NCBI RefSeq assembly: GCF_028737325.1
Contig: NZ_JAQZCH010000001.1
Location: 974,732 to 1,038,731 of the forward strand
Source: Microbacterium thalli
Lineage (GTDB): Bacteria; Actinomycetota; Actinomycetes; Actinomycetales; Microbacteriaceae
DNA: 64,000 nt
Direction: 5' to 3'
A model generated the notes under the pieces. The model saw only the letters and a program-made list of their open reading frames with translations, was not told where the DNA came from and did not search any database. The first letter of the stretch is position 1. The number at the start of each line of letters is the position of its first letter. Below are positions 1-9,537 of this stretch, piece by piece. Made by a program: the position numbers and the translations under genes.

Positions 1-2067
1 CTGTCGAACCTCACGGCCGCGAAGTTGGCGGCGCTCAACTGGGGCACGATCTCCGCCTTCATCCCCGGCGACGAGGCGGGCCAGGTGCTGGCGACCGTGC
101 GACAGTGGGCGACCGAGTTCGGTGAGATCAGCATCGGCGACGGCCACGACCCCATCATCACCGCCACGCTGAGCGGCGTTGATTATGACTCGATCCTGGA
201 ACGCGTGAGCACGGAAGACAATCTCCAGACGAGGCGAGAGCTGGTGCGCCGTCTCATTACCGACGAGTTGGGGCTGCCCGCGGCATCCGTCAGCCTCGTC
301 GGACTGCCCCTCAACCACGTCTGGCGTGGCCAGAAGCGCGCTGTGACGGTCAAGTTCGGCAACGTCCGCGACGAAGCCGAGGTGCTAGATAGTGATCTGA
401 TCCATAGCGACGAGCAGTGGCGAGTGGTCATCGACTTCCCCTACGACAGCGGAAACTACTCGCCTGCCTACGATGTCGTCCGACTGCAGAAACTGCGCGA
501 TCAGGGGCGGACCGCGAACACAATCGCATGGATCCCGAACTTCCTCTCCGAAGTACGCCAGGACGACCTGGGCAAGCTCGTGCTCCTTGACTACCTGCTC
601 ACCGGCACCAGGTTCGATGCCAACTCTGACCACCTCCCGCTCGCCGACCGCGGCCCGGCGAGACAGACGCTGGAGACAAGGCAGCGCACCCTTCGTGACG
701 GGCTGACGACAGCTTTGCGTCAGGCATACGGGGTCAATACGCCCGACGAGGGCAATGTCGACGCCGAACTCGCCGGCAACCAGATCTTCTCGCCGCTTGT
801 CGAGGGGCTCACCATCGCACCGCCGCCCACGGGCACGCTCCTCACCGGGCTGAAGCATGCGCTCGACACCGCCTGGAAGCATGAGTTCCCGAACCACCCC
901 GACCTCGGCATCGAAGAGGTCACGCTTCGCCGCCTGAGTGACGCGATGGACCTCGTGACGGGAACGATCGAGGCCGGCGGTCGTCGTCAAGGACTCGGTG
1001 CCGCTGAACAGAAGCTCGCGCGAGACATCGTCGCGCCGCTACGCCTCGGCGCGTTGAACGAGAACGTCATGGTGGTCGATGCCGCGCACTTCGGGTGGAA
1101 CTCGGACTTCGCCCGTTGGGAGGGCGAGCTGGGGACAGGGATCACCGTCGGATCGCTGCGTGCGAAGCTCAGCGACTGGGGAATGACCGCGGCGATGGAG
1201 AACGCCGTACTGCTCACCTGGGCTGCACTGGGGAACTGGGAGTTCGTCGGTGTAGGACAGCCGTCATTGCAGTCTCTGCCTGACGGTGCCGCAGTGCGTA
1301 AGGCGAATCTCCCCGACAGCGGTGACTGGGAACTCGCGAAGACTCGAGCCGGTCGAATCTTCGGCGTTGCTCCCGAGACAAATCTGACGCCGCGCGCGGT
1401 CGCTCGATTCGGCGGCGCCATCAAGGCCGCCCTCGAGACGAGTGCAGTCGCCGACCTCGTTGCCCAGCTCGACGAGCATGGCGACGTGCTGGGCATTGAA
1501 GCATCTGTAGAAGTCGGCCGTGCAGCGACCGCCCGACGTCTCAACGATCTGGTGGCAACCACGCGGCAAGCGGCGAACGACAAGTCACGCATCGAGGCGC
1601 TCGCTACATTCGACCTGCCAGACGAGCTCAGCGCTTTCGGGCGCACGTATGCAACGGCGGAACGGCTGGCGCGCGAGCTTCGCACACTCGACTGGCCGAT
1701 CATCGCTGCGGCGCAGACGCGCGCCGACACCTCATTCGATGCTGCGCTCGCGGAGTTGCGTAGCGCAGCGGCCGTCGATGAGTCGGTCGTTCCGCTCGAG
1801 CCGCGCTTGAAGGACGTCGCGATGCGCGCGCGAGCCCTTGTGGTGCAGCCGATGCCGGGTCCCACTGCGCCCCCGGTGGTCACGCCGACGCCGGTTAAGC
1901 CGGTGCCCATCGACACGGACCCTGGTGTCTCCACTGCAAGCGAGACCTCGGGGACACGCCACGCGCCGCTGACAGACCTCGACAGGGTTCTGGCTGAGCT
2001 CCGAGCGGAAATCGGCGACAAGGCGGGGCCCGGTGCCGAAGTGACCATCACCTGGCGAATCGACTGA
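1..2067 (+). CDS. pglY: BREX-2 system protein PglY, C-terminal part (cut by window edge)
   Basis: The frame is open from base 1, so this is the C-terminal 688 residues of a longer protein; PglY proteins are usually about 1,200 residues with an N-terminal P-loop that would lie outside. The visible part is soluble and largely helical, with a Pro/Thr-rich linker near the end and a terminal ITWRID strand. The identification rests mainly on gene order: it directly precedes pglZ (3-base gap), brxD and brxHI, the order known for type 2 BREX. In that family PglY is an ATPase-type protein needed for phage exclusion and host methylation. No catalytic motif can be confirmed here. Confidence 0.82.
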   Translation: MSNLTAAKLAALNWGTISAFIPGDEAGQVLATVRQWATEFGEISIGDGHDPIITATLSGVDYDSILERVSTEDNLQTRRELVRRLITDELGLPAASVSLVGLPLNHVWRGQKRAVTVKFGNVRDEAEVLDSDLIHSDEQWRVVIDFPYDSGNYSPAYDVVRLQKLRDQGRTANTIAWIPNFLSEVRQDDLGKLVLLDYLLTGTRFDANSDHLPLADRGPARQTLETRQRTLRDGLTTALRQAYGVNTPDEGNVDAELAGNQIFSPLVEGLTIAPPPTGTLLTGLKHALDTAWKHEFPNHPDLGIEEVTLRRLSDAMDLVTGTIEAGGRRQGLGAAEQKLARDIVAPLRLGALNENVMVVDAAHFGWNSDFARWEGELGTGITVGSLRAKLSDWGMTAAMENAVLLTWAALGNWEFVGVGQPSLQSLPDGAAVRKANLPDSGDWELAKTRAGRIFGVAPETNLTPRAVARFGGAIKAALETSAVADLVAQLDEHGDVLGIEASVEVGRAATARRLNDLVATTRQAANDKSRIEALATFDLPDELSAFGRTYATAERLARELRTLDWPIIAAAQTRADTSFDAALAELRSAAAVDESVVPLEPRLKDVAMRARALVVQPMPGPTAPPVVTPTPVKPVPIDTDPGVSTASETSGTRHAPLTDLDRVLAELRAEIGDKAGPGAEVTITWRID

Positions 2068-2070
2068 TCC

Positions 2071-4731
2071 GTGGGCGCTCCGACCGTCTCAGAAGCAGCT
2101 CTGCGCCAGCACGTTGACGCCTGGCTGTCGTCCGCACGTCGCCAATCGCGGACGCTGGTTGTGCGTGCCCAACCGACCTGGTCGGGGCCGCCCACGATGA
2201 CGGTGCGCGACACGTCGGTGAAAGTCGTTGAAGGGGTCTCGGGTCTTGCGGCTTTGGACTCGATGCGCGCCGCCGCCCCGGACGAGGTCGTCGTGATTCT
2301 GACGGCGCTCACCGAGCGCGAGCTCGGGTCTGCAGTGATGCTCGACGCGCATCGTCAACGGGTGAGTGAGCTCGACGAGTGGAGCATGGTTCCCGGGCTG
2401 TTCAGTGTGCGGGATCAGGTTGTGCCCCGCCATGTCAGCGACCTCGGATTATGGATGCCGAGCCTGCTGCTGTCTGTTCGTCCCGAACGCGGGTACCCTC
2501 CCGCTCCCGGCGCCACGCTGACGCCAGACCACGCGGTGAAGTCCCTCATTATGGCGATCCTCGGACTCGGGCGTCTCGACGACCTCGACCTCGTCACCTG
2601 TCTGGCTCCGCTCGACGATCTCGGCGTGCGTGCACGCCTCCGGGCCCTCGATCCGGAAGTGAGGGACTCGCTCGTACTCGCCGTGTTCACGCACATCGGC
2701 CCGGACTTCGCGCTGGCGCTTCGCGCGGCGCTCGCCGGGGGGCACGTGTCGGTCGCAGCTATCGGGCTGGTCTGCGGTGAGTTGTGGGCGTCTGGCACTA
2801 AGACGCGGGACCCATCGACGATTGCGGCGCGCGCGCGAATCGAGTCCTACATCGGAACCGGGGCCTCGCCTGACGCGGCGCAAAGGTTCGGCGACGCCTC
2901 ACGCAGACTAATGCGCCGGCTCATCGACGATGTTCATGGGCGCGAGATCCTCGATCAGGCGGAAGCCCTGTGTGTCGAGATCGACTGGGCCGATGGAGCC
3001 GCGGCATCCGACTACCTTCTCTCGGGTCTGCGCGCTCGCGTCGTCGCCCTCGGTCAGGCGATCGAGATGGCCGTGGACGTTCAGGGGACCGGCGAAGCAG
3101 CGAGCGTCGAGCACGCATTCGCAGCAGTCAAGATGCACCACGCCGCTTCGACCATCTCCCGTCCGCTGCAGACGGCGGCGATGGCGGTGCGCCTCGTGAG
3201 GTGGCTGAGCACGCAGCGTTCGGCTCCCGCGAACTTCCTTGATGCCCTGATTCGCTACTCGTCAGATGGTGCATGGGTCGAGCGCGCGCTGGGCGACATC
3301 TGGGATGGTGACAACGATGCGAGGCTCGCGCACGCGTACGGGCGACTCGCGAATGCGGTGCAGAGTGCGCGACAAGCGCAGGACCAGGATGCAGCCCGGT
3401 TGCTTACGGGAGGCATCGCCGTAGATTCGTCCGTGCCCGGTGCGGAGTCGCTTCTCACGCATACGGTCGTGCCGCTGAGCGGACTGGCTCCGGTGCTCCT
3501 GATCGTGCTCGACGGGATGAGTTTCGCGACCGCGACCGAGCTGGCAGACGAGTTCGCCGATCGTGGCTGGACGGAACTCGTCCGACGCGACACTCTGCGA
3601 CGCGGATCGGCGGTTGCGGTGTTGCCGACGATCACCGAGTACTCCCGCACGTCGTTGTTCGCGGGGGAGCTGCTCGCAGGAAACCAGCAGACCGAGAAGG
3701 CCCGATTCTCGGCTAAGGTCGGCGGAGTCGCGTTCCACAAGGACGACCTTCGGTCTGACGCAGGTCACGCGCTCCCATCCGCAGTCACGACCGCGATCGC
3801 GGATCTCGACCGCAGGATCGTCGGTGTCGTCCTCAACACCATCGACGACGCACTCGCGACCGCCGAGGTCGACGCACTCCGGTGGCACGTGAACCAGATA
3901 TCGAACTTGCCGGCGCTGCTTGACGTGGCACGCGAGGCGGGCCGGGTCATCATCCTCACCTCCGACCATGGACACGTGGTCGAGCGGGGGAGCGCACTGC
4001 GCAGTGCGCCCGGTGCCGCAGCCCGCTTCCGCGATCCTTCGACGGGTCCGGCGCAGTCCGACGAGGTGTTCGTGAGCGGTCCTCGCGTACTTGCGCCCGG
4101 GGGTGCAATGGTCCTCGCGGTTTCCGATGGCGTGCGGTTCGCAGCGAAGCGCGCGGGGTATCACGGGGGCGCGGCACTCGCAGAGATCGCTATCCCGGTC
4201 ATCGTCGCTCAGCCCAGGGGAGCTACAGCGCCGGATGGCTGGGTGGAGGCGCCTCCGCAGGAACCCGTGTGGTGGAACGAGCCCGTGCGTGCCGACCCCG
4301 ACACGCCGGTTGTGGCCGCGGCGCCGGCGAAGCGGCGGGTTCGCGCAGTTGTAGCAGACACGCCAGCTTTGTTCGAGGACATCCCGGCCGAGACTCCGAT
4401 TGCCGCGCCGGTCGTGCCAGTCGATGAGCAACTCGTGCGGAGCGAGACGTACCGCGAACGGCAGGCGCGGGCGAGTCGCCATCCGATCGACGACCAGACG
4501 GTTCGCGCGATCGTGGCATCCCTCGTCGCGGGCGCAGGGCGTGCGCACCGTGACACCGTTGCAGTCGCGGCCGGCGTTGCAGCGTCCTCGCTCCCCGGGG
4601 TGCTCGCCTCGTTGAGGCGATTGCTCAATGTTGATGGGTATGCGGTGGTCGATCTCGACCCGGACCAGGTCACGGTGACCCTCGACGAGACCTTGCTCCG
4701 CGAGCAGTTCGAGCTCGGAGGTCGGCCGTGA
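2071..4731 (+). CDS. pglZ: BREX-2 system phosphatase-superfamily protein PglZ
   Basis: This 886-residue protein carries the alkaline-phosphatase-fold PglZ domain: LIVLDGMS near residue 476 and TSDHGH near residue 630 are the metal-binding Asp and Asp-His motifs. PglZ is the one protein present in all BREX types and is required for phage exclusion. The C-terminal 200 residues are Pro/Ala-rich followed by a basic helical segment, probably an interaction region. The start is GTG at 2071, three bases after the pglY stop. The stop overlaps the brxD start (GTGA at 4728), which indicates translational coupling in one operon. The length fits the BREX-2 family. Confidence 0.9.
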   Translation: MGAPTVSEAALRQHVDAWLSSARRQSRTLVVRAQPTWSGPPTMTVRDTSVKVVEGVSGLAALDSMRAAAPDEVVVILTALTERELGSAVMLDAHRQRVSELDEWSMVPGLFSVRDQVVPRHVSDLGLWMPSLLLSVRPERGYPPAPGATLTPDHAVKSLIMAILGLGRLDDLDLVTCLAPLDDLGVRARLRALDPEVRDSLVLAVFTHIGPDFALALRAALAGGHVSVAAIGLVCGELWASGTKTRDPSTIAARARIESYIGTGASPDAAQRFGDASRRLMRRLIDDVHGREILDQAEALCVEIDWADGAAASDYLLSGLRARVVALGQAIEMAVDVQGTGEAASVEHAFAAVKMHHAASTISRPLQTAAMAVRLVRWLSTQRSAPANFLDALIRYSSDGAWVERALGDIWDGDNDARLAHAYGRLANAVQSARQAQDQDAARLLTGGIAVDSSVPGAESLLTHTVVPLSGLAPVLLIVLDGMSFATATELADEFADRGWTELVRRDTLRRGSAVAVLPTITEYSRTSLFAGELLAGNQQTEKARFSAKVGGVAFHKDDLRSDAGHALPSAVTTAIADLDRRIVGVVLNTIDDALATAEVDALRWHVNQISNLPALLDVAREAGRVIILTSDHGHVVERGSALRSAPGAAARFRDPSTGPAQSDEVFVSGPRVLAPGGAMVLAVSDGVRFAAKRAGYHGGAALAEIAIPVIVAQPRGATAPDGWVEAPPQEPVWWNEPVRADPDTPVVAAAPAKRRVRAVVADTPALFEDIPAETPIAAPVVPVDEQLVRSETYRERQARASRHPIDDQTVRAIVASLVAGAGRAHRDTVAVAAGVAASSLPGVLASLRRLLNVDGYAVVDLDPDQVTVTLDETLLREQFELGGRP

Positions 4732-6038
4732 GTGGGGTGAGCGCGCGGCGGCGGCGCGAGATCATCGATGCGCTGCGGCGGGGGACGGTGCCTCAGCGAG
4801 GTCTGGACGTGATGGCAGTGGGGCTCTATCGCTTCGAATCCGCTCTTGTCGACGAGCTGGATGGGGTCGGCGAGGGCGGTGCCGTGTTCAAGGCAGTGCG
4901 CGGTGAATACGGCGCCGGAAAGACGTTCTTCGCCCGATGGTTGATCGAGACCGCCAAGCAGCGAGGGTTCGCCACGGCCGAAGTGCAGATCTCGGAGACC
5001 GAGACGCCCCTGCACAAGCTCGAGACCATCTTTCGGCGAGTCACGGAGAACCTCGCGACGGAGTCGACCGCGCCGAGCGCTTTCCGCGAGGTGATCGATG
5101 AGTGGTTGCGCGTTCTCGAAGAGGACGCCGTCGACGCCGGAGCGAACGCCGCCGATCGCGATGCGCTTGCCGAGCGGACGCAGCAATTGCTGGAACAGCG
5201 TCTGTCGGTCGTCTCGCGGACAGCGCCGGCCTTCGCTGCTGCTCTTCGCGCGTACCACGCGGCTACTGTTCGAGGAGATGTCGAGACGGCTGACGGACTG
5301 ATCGCGTGGCTCGGTGGACAGCCCCACGTGTCGGCCGCCATCCGTCGCGGAGCCGGCATCCGCGGGGACCTCGACCACTTCGGTGCGTTCGGCTTCATGC
5401 AAGGCCTGCTGGCCGTGCTGCGTGACGCCGACTATCGAGGGCTCGTTCTCGTCCTCGACGAAGTCGAGACGCTGCAGCGCGTGCGCAGTGACATGCGAGA
5501 GAAGTCGCTCAATGCGCTGCGGCAACTCCTCGACGAGGTGGACGCCGGCCGATTCCCGGGTCTCTACGTTCTGATCACTGGAACGCCGGCGTTCTTCGAC
5601 GGCACGCAGGGAGTGCAGCGGCTACCTCCTCTGGCGGCTCGGATCGGTGTCGACTTCAGCGGGGACCCTCGATGGGACAATCCCCGGGCGCCCCAGGTGC
5701 GGTTGCTCGGATTCCAGCGCGAGAGCCTCATGGAGCTCGGAGACCGGGTTCGGGATATCTATGCGAGTGGCAGTCCAGCCGTCGACCGGATCGATGACCT
5801 GGTGACCGACGAGTACCTGGCGGGGCTCGCGGACACCATCGCCGGGCGTCTCGGCGGCAAGGTCGGCGTCGCGCCTCGGCTCTACCTGCGAAAACTGGTG
5901 GACACCCTGGACAAGGTCGAGCAGTTCCCCGACTTTGTACCGCCCGCGGCGGCGGGGGTCGTCGTTGCCGACGGTGAGCTCAATGCGGATGAGCGGGCCG
6001 CGGTCGGTGGGATCGACAGCATCCACCTCGATGTCTGA
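4728..6038 (+). CDS. brxD: BREX-2 ATPase BrxD
   Basis: A 436-residue P-loop ATPase with Walker A GEYGAGKT at residues 59-66 and Walker B LVLDEVE near 239-246, followed by an Arg-rich helix and the conserved ITGTPAFF sensor strand. This pattern and its position between pglZ and brxHI match BrxD, the AAA-type ATPase specific to BREX types 2 and 6. Its exact role in phage exclusion is not settled; it probably works with the helicase. The GTG start overlaps the pglZ stop by 4 bases. The TGA at 6036-6038 lies inside the first codons of the next gene, so all four genes are one translationally coupled operon. Confidence 0.88.
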   Translation: MSGVSARRRREIIDALRRGTVPQRGLDVMAVGLYRFESALVDELDGVGEGGAVFKAVRGEYGAGKTFFARWLIETAKQRGFATAEVQISETETPLHKLETIFRRVTENLATESTAPSAFREVIDEWLRVLEEDAVDAGANAADRDALAERTQQLLEQRLSVVSRTAPAFAAALRAYHAATVRGDVETADGLIAWLGGQPHVSAAIRRGAGIRGDLDHFGAFGFMQGLLAVLRDADYRGLVLVLDEVETLQRVRSDMREKSLNALRQLLDEVDAGRFPGLYVLITGTPAFFDGTQGVQRLPPLAARIGVDFSGDPRWDNPRAPQVRLLGFQRESLMELGDRVRDIYASGSPAVDRIDDLVTDEYLAGLADTIAGRLGGKVGVAPRLYLRKLVDTLDKVEQFPDFVPPAAAGVVVADGELNADERAAVGGIDSIHLDV

Positions 6039-8112
6039 GAACGCAGAACTCACGGGAGCGCTCGAGTACCACGTTGCGAACACACTCGGGTGGTATGACC
6101 TTCGACCTTTGCAGAAGGCATCGATCGAGCCTGTGCGATCGGGCGCGGACTGCCTGCTCATCGCGCCCACGGCAGGCGGGAAAACCGAAGCGGCGACCTT
6201 CCCCGTCCTGTCGAGGATGGTTGACGAGGAGTGGCAGGGGCTCAGTGTCATCTACGTCGCGCCGCTCAAGGCTCTGCTGAATAACCTGCTGCCTCGACTC
6301 GAGCAGTACACCGCTTGGCTCGGGCGACGAGTGGCGCTCTGGCACGGGGACGTGGGTGACGGCGAGCGTCGTCGGATTCTGAGCGATCCACCCGACATCC
6401 TGCTCACAACACCGGAGTCGCTCGAGGCGATGCTCGTCTCGCGGCGCGTGGAGCACCACCTATTCTTCCGCTCCGTGCGCGCGCTCATCGCCGATGAGGT
6501 GCATGCTTTCGCAGCATCCGACCGCGGATGGCACCTTGTCGCGGTGCTCGAGCGACTCCAACGCCTGTGCGGACAGCGCATTCAACGGATCGGGCTCTCG
6601 GCGACCCTAGGAAATCCGGACGACGTGCTTCGGTGGTTGCAGGGATCGAACGTGGATGCGGGAGCGCCGGCTCGCGTGGTGGTCGGTGAAGGCGGCCTGC
6701 CAGTCGAGCCCGACGTCACGCTCGACTTCGTGGGCTCGGTGGACAATGCGGCCACTGTGCTGTCGCAGATGTTCCTCGGGGAGAAGCGACTCGTGTTCTG
6801 TGAGTCACGCTCGCAGGCTGAGGAACTCGCGTTCGCGTTGCGGAGCAACAGTGTCGAGACCTACGTATCGCACTCGTCATTGTCAGTCGACGAACGCCGT
6901 CGCAGCGAGCGTGCGTTCGCGGAGGGCCGAGACTGTGTGATCGTTGCGACCTCGACCCTTGAACTCGGCATCGACATCGGCGACCTCGACCGGATGATCC
7001 AGCTGGACTCGCCAAGGTCGGTTTCGTCCTTCCTCCAGCGGCTCGGGCGAACCGGGCGGCGTGCCGGGTCGGTACGGAATGCGCTCTTCCTCGCGACCGA
7101 CAACGACACGCTCCTCCGCGCGGCCGGGATGCTGCACCTGTGGGGGACTGGGTTCGTCGAGCCGGTCGTGCCTCCGCCGTCCCCTCGGCACATCGCCGCT
7201 CAGCAACTGTTGGCGCTCGCACTACAAGAGGGGCGGTTTGCGCGGGCGTCGTGGCACGAGTGGTGGGCGGGGTCGCACGTCATGGACGGTGCCGACGAAG
7301 TGCTCGACTACCTCGTCGAGCAAGAGTTTCTCGCGGCAGATGGACCGTGGCTGTTCATCGGTCCGCGTGCCGAGAAGGAGTTCGGGCGACGACACTTCCT
7401 CGAACTCCTGTCGACGTTCATCGCAGACCTTGAGATGAAAGTGATCGAAGGACGCCGCGAGATCGGATCGATCGCGCCGCTGTCTCTCACCACGCAGGTG
7501 ATCGAAGGCAGGAAGCCGCTGCTGCTCGCTGGTCGAGCCTGGATCGTCGAATCCATCGACTGGGACCGTCACGTGATCGTTGTGCGGGAGGACCTCGCGA
7601 AGGGCCGCGTGCGGTGGGGATCTGAGCCGATGCCCGAGTCGTTCGAGATGGTTCGTGCGCGTCGCGATGTGCTGCTGGGGGCGGATCCTTCAGTACGTCT
7701 GTCACAGCGCGCTGTGGCGCGGCTCGCAGAGATTCGGACGCTTCGGCGGGATCAGGTCGTCGACGACGGGCTGGTGCTGGAACGCGGTGACAAGTCAACG
7801 GTGCTCTGGGCGTTCGGTGGCTTGAAGGCACACGCGACGCTACTCGCCGCGCTTCCGGGGGAGGTGGCGGATTCGGCAACCGCGGACAACGAGACGATCA
7901 GGTTCAACTTCCCGTTGAAAGTCGATCTCCTCGATGGGCTGAGTATCGACGGCGTGCTGCCCGAAATCGCTCCGCGAGCCGTCGATGGGCTGAAGTTCTC
8001 GGTCGCGCTGCCGGATGAGATTGCCATGTCAACTGTCGCATCAAGATATGTGGACGATACGGGAGCGCTAACGACCACTCAGTCGGTGATCGTCGAGCGC
8101 CGACGAGATTAG
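6031..8112 (+). CDS. brxHI: BREX-2 Lhr-like helicase BrxHI
   Basis: A 693-residue superfamily 2 helicase with motif I APTAGGKT (residues 45-52), motif II DEVH (154-157), a motif III SATLG, and motif VI with QRLGRTGRR. The domain layout is Lhr-like. ATG at 6031 was chosen over a longer open frame from 5935 because it starts 8 bases before the brxD stop, consistent with coupling, and the upstream residues are low-complexity Arg/Ser typical of an out-of-frame read. In type 2 BREX this helicase closes the operon. It is predicted to unwind or translocate on DNA during phage exclusion; this is family knowledge, not shown here. Confidence 0.88.
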   Translation: MSENAELTGALEYHVANTLGWYDLRPLQKASIEPVRSGADCLLIAPTAGGKTEAATFPVLSRMVDEEWQGLSVIYVAPLKALLNNLLPRLEQYTAWLGRRVALWHGDVGDGERRRILSDPPDILLTTPESLEAMLVSRRVEHHLFFRSVRALIADEVHAFAASDRGWHLVAVLERLQRLCGQRIQRIGLSATLGNPDDVLRWLQGSNVDAGAPARVVVGEGGLPVEPDVTLDFVGSVDNAATVLSQMFLGEKRLVFCESRSQAEELAFALRSNSVETYVSHSSLSVDERRRSERAFAEGRDCVIVATSTLELGIDIGDLDRMIQLDSPRSVSSFLQRLGRTGRRAGSVRNALFLATDNDTLLRAAGMLHLWGTGFVEPVVPPPSPRHIAAQQLLALALQEGRFARASWHEWWAGSHVMDGADEVLDYLVEQEFLAADGPWLFIGPRAEKEFGRRHFLELLSTFIADLEMKVIEGRREIGSIAPLSLTTQVIEGRKPLLLAGRAWIVESIDWDRHVIVVREDLAKGRVRWGSEPMPESFEMVRARRDVLLGADPSVRLSQRAVARLAEIRTLRRDQVVDDGLVLERGDKSTVLWAFGGLKAHATLLAALPGEVADSATADNETIRFNFPLKVDLLDGLSIDGVLPEIAPRAVDGLKFSVALPDEIAMSTVASRYVDDTGALTTTQSVIVERRRD

Positions 8113-8183
8113 CGCGCTTCAACTGGGTCGTAGTCCGGCAGTGCTACGTTGAGACGCCAACGTGCCGCTCTGGGGAGATGGGG

Positions 8184-9128
8184 ATGAAACTCAAGAAGCT
8201 GAATCGCAGCCTTGCGAAGGCGCTGGTTCGCGATGAGAGTGACTACTCAATCGCAAAGATGGTTGAGCCGCTGATAAGCAACAAGGCACTGCTCGCATTC
8301 TTCGTGCCTGTCGCGCTGATTACGGTCCTCCAGATCCTGCAGCCCTTCCTCGTCGACGAAAGCGCTAGGGAGATCGGATTCGCGATCATCGGCTGGGCGT
8401 TCGCGCTGTGGTACGTCCTTGCCTTTCTCGTTGTAACCGGACTCGTGGCTCGGTGGTTTTTTCTTCACCGGGCTGCGGCGAAAGAGATCGTCGTCCTCGC
8501 GGAAGTTTCGCGTCGTCTAGGGTCAGCGCTCGTTCGAAGCCACCGCAGTGACCCCTCGTACTTCGAGATCGTTAGCTGGGACGAAAACATCAAGGTCGAC
8601 AAGCGCGGAAATGCTGTGATCGACAGGATTGTGTGTGTGAAGGCCGGCGCGCGTCCTGTGAGCATCCTGTGGTCTGCCTGCATCTCCTTTGGACCGCAAG
8701 TGCTCCCCGAGCAAGTCGGAATCCAGGCATTCCGCAAGACAAGTCGCGGTGAGAGTCCCTTGAGCTTCGACCCTACGTGGGATGACACGGGCGGGAAGCT
8801 GCGCAGCGACATCCACATTTACCCCACCGATGATCTGCAGTCGGGCGAAGAGCTCACGATTCGGCTCCAGTGGAAGTGGCCACTCTACGCGTCTCAAACG
8901 CTCGCGAAAGGCGAACTGGAGCCCTTCCGATATGACTTCAACCGTCCTTGCCACGCATTCAGAGTGCGGGTGGCGGTGCCGTCCGCCCGGCGACTTGAAG
9001 CGATATTCAAGGAAGGCGGAGGGCAATCAGTGGACGTGACATATGGCAAGTCCACCGTTGAGATAAGCGTCAGCGGATCGGGGCCGATCAAGAGCCTGAG
9101 TGGCCACGTGGCTCCAGTAAAGAAGTGA
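8184..9128 (+). CDS. Membrane-anchored protein of unknown function downstream of BREX
   Basis: A 314-residue protein (316 if read from ATG 8178). Two hydrophobic segments at about residues 33-55 and 62-88 are separated by a short acidic turn, after a Lys-rich N-terminus. The remaining 220 residues look like a soluble beta-rich domain with alternating hydrophobic pattern. GGGGAG at 8172-8177 lies 6 bases before ATG 8184, which favours that start. It follows brxHI by 71 bases on the same strand but is not coupled to it. Base composition is a little less GC-rich than the BREX genes. No family was recognised; an accessory effector or an unrelated cargo gene are both possible. Confidence 0.6.
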   Translation: MKLKKLNRSLAKALVRDESDYSIAKMVEPLISNKALLAFFVPVALITVLQILQPFLVDESAREIGFAIIGWAFALWYVLAFLVVTGLVARWFFLHRAAAKEIVVLAEVSRRLGSALVRSHRSDPSYFEIVSWDENIKVDKRGNAVIDRIVCVKAGARPVSILWSACISFGPQVLPEQVGIQAFRKTSRGESPLSFDPTWDDTGGKLRSDIHIYPTDDLQSGEELTIRLQWKWPLYASQTLAKGELEPFRYDFNRPCHAFRVRVAVPSARRLEAIFKEGGGQSVDVTYGKSTVEISVSGSGPIKSLSGHVAPVKK

Positions 9129-9156
9129 GGGGCGGGGTGCAGTGCACTCCGCCCCT
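9128..9156 (+). terminator. Strong hairpin after the BREX-side membrane gene
   Basis: A 13-pair stem (9128-9140 with 9144-9156, one G-T pair) closes a 3-base loop directly at the stop codon of the preceding gene. There is no long T-run, as is usual for actinobacterial terminators. It separates the BREX block from the relaxase region. Confidence 0.6.
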
Positions 9157-9453
9157 CCTGAGTCGTAGGTCTTACATGTCGCCGCCGCCGAGAGTCATCT
9201 CGCTCCCCTCCCTCATGCGAAGCGTCTTGCGTCGAATCCCCGATCCTACCAGACTCGGTTGTCGGACAGTCTATGGTCGGCGGGCCCGACTCCGAGGATT
9301 GCGCGTCGTGTCTCATCCACTTGGGGAGCGTAGGAGAGTCTCGACAACCACACCGCTTCGGGCGACTTGAACTGGAAGCAGATGGGTGACCCGGTTGTCT
9401 CTCGCGCGAGTCCCTACATTTCGATGATGTCGCGACTGAACCTATGAAAAACC

Positions 9454-9475
9454 ACAAGCTCAATACAAGCTCAAT
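9454..9475. repeat. Perfect tandem 11-base repeat upstream of the relaxase
   Basis: Two abutting copies of ACAAGCTCAAT (9454-9464 and 9465-9475) sit 63 bases before the relaxase start in an AT-rich patch. Iterons of this kind commonly bind relaxase accessory proteins or regulators; the function here is inferred from position only. Confidence 0.55.
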
Positions 9476-9510
9476 GCACGCAGGCACTTTCTGTGGAACT
9501 AGTACCGAGT

Positions 9511-9516
9511 TATACA
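9511..9516 (+). promoter_or_regulatory. Candidate -10 box of the relaxase gene
   Basis: TATACA lies 22 bases before the ATG at 9538, giving a very short leader. No good -35 box is visible 16-18 bases upstream, and there is no clear Shine-Dalgarno sequence, so this is a weak call. Confidence 0.3.
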
Positions 9517-9537
9517 TATTGCGGCTAGACTCAGCCC

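Larger units (their letters stand above)
9157..9537. other. Non-coding stretch upstream of the relaxase gene
   Basis: About 380 bases without a convincing gene. The last 100 bases are clearly richer in A and T than the surroundings and contain a perfect tandem repeat and a candidate -10 box (both listed separately). Position next to a MobF relaxase makes this the natural place for an origin of transfer, but no nic site could be identified. Confidence 0.45.

Noticed and set aside
1..2067. Incomplete BREX system lacking pglW and pglX
   Set aside because: The window begins inside pglY, so absence of upstream genes cannot be judged.
9225..9260. Possible tRNA T-loop (GTCGAATCC) in the gap before the relaxase
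   Set aside because: The stem does not pair and no cloverleaf can be drawn around it.
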